From a virus: a stretch of DNA of 35,167 nucleotides. The DNA is taken from the IMG/VR virus record IMGVR_UViG_3300048028_000296, positions 1-35,167 of that record. The stretch is one strand, 5' to 3'. This document shows, piece by piece, positions 33,147 to 35,167 of this stretch. The notes beneath the pieces are model-generated. The model saw only the letters and a program-made list of their open reading frames with translations, was not told where the DNA came from and did not search any database. A program made the position numbers and the translations under genes. Numbering within the stretch: position 1 is the stretch's first letter; the number at the start of each line of letters is the position of its first letter.

Positions 33147-34856
33147 TTATTCCCAAGGCATTGGATCTTCACTAATACTAATTGGCTCGTGTGGTATAAA
33201 GCAGCCAGACTTTGGTTCCCACTTAAAATGTGCTTCAGCTTGATTCTCACCAAGGTTTTGAAACTTAACTTTAAGCACTTTAGCTTTAACGGTTTTGTTT
33301 TCATAATCTCTATGAACTAGCAAACCATGATAACTAGCATCGTACCATTCGCCTCCGCCTTTTATACTGTACATTGTTGGCTCTTCAATTTTACCGTCTT
33401 TGTCTTTATACATTTTAGTTGGGTGAGCAACAACAAAAACTAAAACGTCAAACTTTTTAGCAAACATTTCAATTTTAGTTAAGTACTCCATTGTATACCT
33501 GTTAACGTCTTCTGTCTTACAGTCAACATCTCTAACTTTATTAAATGGATCAATGACTAAGCATTTAATACCTTTACGTTTAACTAGCTCAGCACCCTTT
33601 TTAAGTACTGACTCTAGAGTATATCGCTCCATATCAATATGAAAGAAATTAGTATTACAATGATCAGCTACTTGATTCCATTTAGTACCGTGTATATCTC
33701 TTGCTGTTGGCATGCCTTGCCAAACCTTACGCATTAACTTGTGCGCGTGAAGGTAAGTTGGGACATTTTCCGGACTAGCAAACGCCGTTTTCCAGCCATA
33801 GTTTTGGTTATAGCCAACAACCATCTGATCGACAAAATCTGATTTGCCGCTACTCGGAATACCAGTGACAGTAATAAACTGACCAGTATAAGTTGAAAAG
33901 ATGTTATCAAAATTTTCCAAACCAATTTGATATCCAGGTTTAAACCCGTTACGAACAAAGTCCGTGACTTCGTCCTCAATGTCCCTAAATGTCGTGACAT
34001 TTTCAAGCGGTACCGGTCTTGCGCCTGTAATACGCTCTGCCAATTTTTGTTTGTCATACTTTAATAAATATTCGTTAGCATCCTTACAATCATCAAACGT
34101 AGCTAAGTAACATACTTCAGATCCTAATCGTCTTATAAGTTCTGCTTGTAATGCTTGACCCGCTTCGTCTGAGTCTACAGCTAATATAACTTTTTCTTTA
34201 TCTTCAAAATAATCAATACAGTTGTCAAGATAATCTAAGTTATTAGTATTTAATGTAGCACCGTTAGGTACAGATATTGCATTTGTTATACCAGCTTCAT
34301 GTAACGCAAGCACATCCATTTCACCTTCAACTATGACACAAGAGTCATAACCTACAATGCTATCAATATTATAAAATACCTTTTCAGCTCCTTTATATAA
34401 TTTAAAGTTCTTTCTTCCATCGCGGTATTTAATATTTATTAACTCACCGCCTATAAAATAATTGAACTTTATCGTGTTCTCGGCTCTACCGGTTTGTGGC
34501 ATATATTCAGATCCCTCGCCGACGTTTAAGTCAGCAAGGGTTTTCTGAGATATACCTCTTGATTTAAACCATTCAACAACTTTACTATCAGGTGGTTTGA
34601 TAACCTCTTGTTTGGGTCTTTCATATACCTTAACAGTTTCACCTTTACGTTTGTATGTGTGAAGTTGAAAAGTTGTATTACAGTTGTGACAAGTACCGAG
34701 ACCCCGTTCCCAATCATAAGACGCGCATTTTGCCTTTTGATTTTTAGGTTTTCTAGTGTGAGAACAAATAGGGCATGTACCCTGTTTTTTGCCTTCTTCT
34801 AGCTTATGTTGATTGAAGTCATCAATCAAAAATCCATTGATCTCTGTTGTCTGCAT
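33147..34856 (-). CDS. T7 gp4-like primase-helicase
   Basis: 569 residues. N-terminal zinc-binding domain (CPIC at C28/C31, CHNC at C56/C59), TOPRIM primase core (VIVEGEMD with E177, VDSDEAG with D228 and D230), and a C-terminal RecA-type DnaB/gp4 helicase: Walker A GIPSSGKSD (G332, K338, S339), Walker B CLVIDP (D436) and VVAHP (motif 3-like). Zinc finger plus TOPRIM plus helicase is the T7 gp4A architecture: it primes lagging-strand synthesis and unwinds the fork. Length matches T7 gp4 (566). The start lies 9 bases after the SSB stop, with an A/T-rich leader and no Shine-Dalgarno. Confidence 0.95.
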   Translation of the reverse strand: MQTTEINGFLIDDFNQHKLEEGKKQGTCPICSHTRKPKNQKAKCASYDWERGLGTCHNCNTTFQLHTYKRKGETVKVYERPKQEVIKPPDSKVVEWFKSRGISQKTLADLNVGEGSEYMPQTGRAENTIKFNYFIGGELINIKYRDGRKNFKLYKGAEKVFYNIDSIVGYDSCVIVEGEMDVLALHEAGITNAISVPNGATLNTNNLDYLDNCIDYFEDKEKVILAVDSDEAGQALQAELIRRLGSEVCYLATFDDCKDANEYLLKYDKQKLAERITGARPVPLENVTTFRDIEDEVTDFVRNGFKPGYQIGLENFDNIFSTYTGQFITVTGIPSSGKSDFVDQMVVGYNQNYGWKTAFASPENVPTYLHAHKLMRKVWQGMPTARDIHGTKWNQVADHCNTNFFHIDMERYTLESVLKKGAELVKRKGIKCLVIDPFNKVRDVDCKTEDVNRYTMEYLTKIEMFAKKFDVLVFVVAHPTKMYKDKDGKIEEPTMYSIKGGGEWYDASYHGLLVHRDYENKTVKAKVLKVKFQNLGENQAEAHFKWEPKSGCFIPHEPISISEDPMPWE

Positions 34857-34865
34857 TTAATTTAA

Positions 34866-35167
34866 TTAAAATGGTAAATCATCTACTGGCTGTGCAGCTG
34901 GTGCTGCTTGTTGCGGTTGGTCATCACGTGGCGCAGTTGCAACATTGTCGCCGTTAGTCCATACAACTTGTACATTACCTAAGTAAGTTTTAGCTGTTTT
35001 AGACTCACGTTCTTCTTTTGATTGTGCTACAACAATAGGACCTTGATTGCCGAACTGATCGACTTCATCATTAATCGTTATTGTTATAGGTAAGTATTTA
35101 CCTTTTTTACCTATGATAATTTTATCTTTAGGTATATCATTAAGGTTAATACTAGCTTTAATTATAC
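34866..35167 (-). CDS. Single-stranded DNA-binding protein, C-terminal part
   Basis: The frame remains open to the right edge; the last 99 residues are visible. Seen: beta-rich OB-type stretch KYLPITITINDEVDQFGNQG and TYLGNVQVVWTNG, a Gln/Ala/Pro-rich linker (DDQPQQAAPAAQP) and an acidic end VDDLPF, matching the D-D-x-P-F tail by which SSB proteins contact partner enzymes. Sits directly upstream of the primase-helicase in the transcript. The start is outside the window. Confidence 0.85.
   Translation of the reverse strand, partial: IIKASINLNDIPKDKIIIGKKGKYLPITITINDEVDQFGNQGPIVVAQSKEERESKTAKTYLGNVQVVWTNGDNVATAPRDDQPQQAAPAAQPVDDLPF

Noticed and set aside
1-35167. tRNA genes, CRISPR arrays, insertion sequences, integrase or attachment sites
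   Set aside because: I looked for cloverleaf, direct-repeat and transposase patterns and saw none; nearly all bases are coding.

Overview
The window is a contiguous piece of a virulent tailed phage genome (Caudoviricetes), most likely a short-tailed (podovirus-like) marine phage. Evidence for this is a virion module running portal - scaffold-like - major capsid - connector/tail proteins - T7 gp14-like internal protein - 3129-residue ejected-type protein, with no sheath, tube or tape-measure gene in view. The opposite strand carries a T7-style primase-helicase, SSB, endonuclease I-like nuclease and class Ia ribonucleotide reductase. The DNA is AT-rich. Most start codons follow A/T-only leaders with no Shine-Dalgarno sequence, which fits a Bacteroidota (flavobacterial) host; this is inference. 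No integrase, repressor, tRNA, IS or CRISPR was seen.

Layout. Positions 1-27107 are on the + strand (late/virion and lysis genes). The order is portal C-terminus (cut by the window edge), scaffold-like protein, major capsid protein, a UUCG-capped hairpin, a 271-residue protein, a second UUCG hairpin, two connector-region proteins (270 and 414 residues), two large tail-type proteins (1744 and 629 residues), a gp14-like internal protein, a 365-residue protein and the 3129-residue protein. A tightly packed cassette of small genes follows: several basic proteins, a holin-like membrane protein, an M15-type endolysin starting at TTG, and a Cys-rich 46-residue protein. A strong hairpin at 27155-27182 separates this block from the convergent - strand block.

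Positions 27190-35167 are on the - strand (read right to left), the nucleotide and replication operon. The order is SSB (cut by the window edge), primase-helicase, an 84-residue unknown, a C-terminally short thymidylate-synthase-like protein, a GIY-YIG-like/MazG fusion, a second MazG-like protein, an endonuclease I-like nuclease, three very small overlapping genes (56, 48 and 45 residues), nrdB, a 74-residue coiled-coil protein, an 89-residue membrane protein and nrdA. Genes abut or overlap (several ATGA/TAATG junctions), implying one polycistronic transcript.

How it works together. The - strand genes would degrade or clear unwanted nucleotides (MazG-like), reduce ribonucleotides (NrdA/NrdB), possibly methylate or hydroxymethylate pyrimidine nucleotides (TS-like) and replicate and resolve DNA. 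The + strand genes build the capsid and short tail, supply proteins ejected with the DNA, and lyse the cell. The points most worth a second look are the giant protein carrying both a zincin (HExxH) and a complete HAD phosphatase signature, the truncated TS-like enzyme, the GIY-YIG/MazG fusion, the beta-rich segment repeated across two tail proteins, and the chain of tiny overlapping genes before nrdB.
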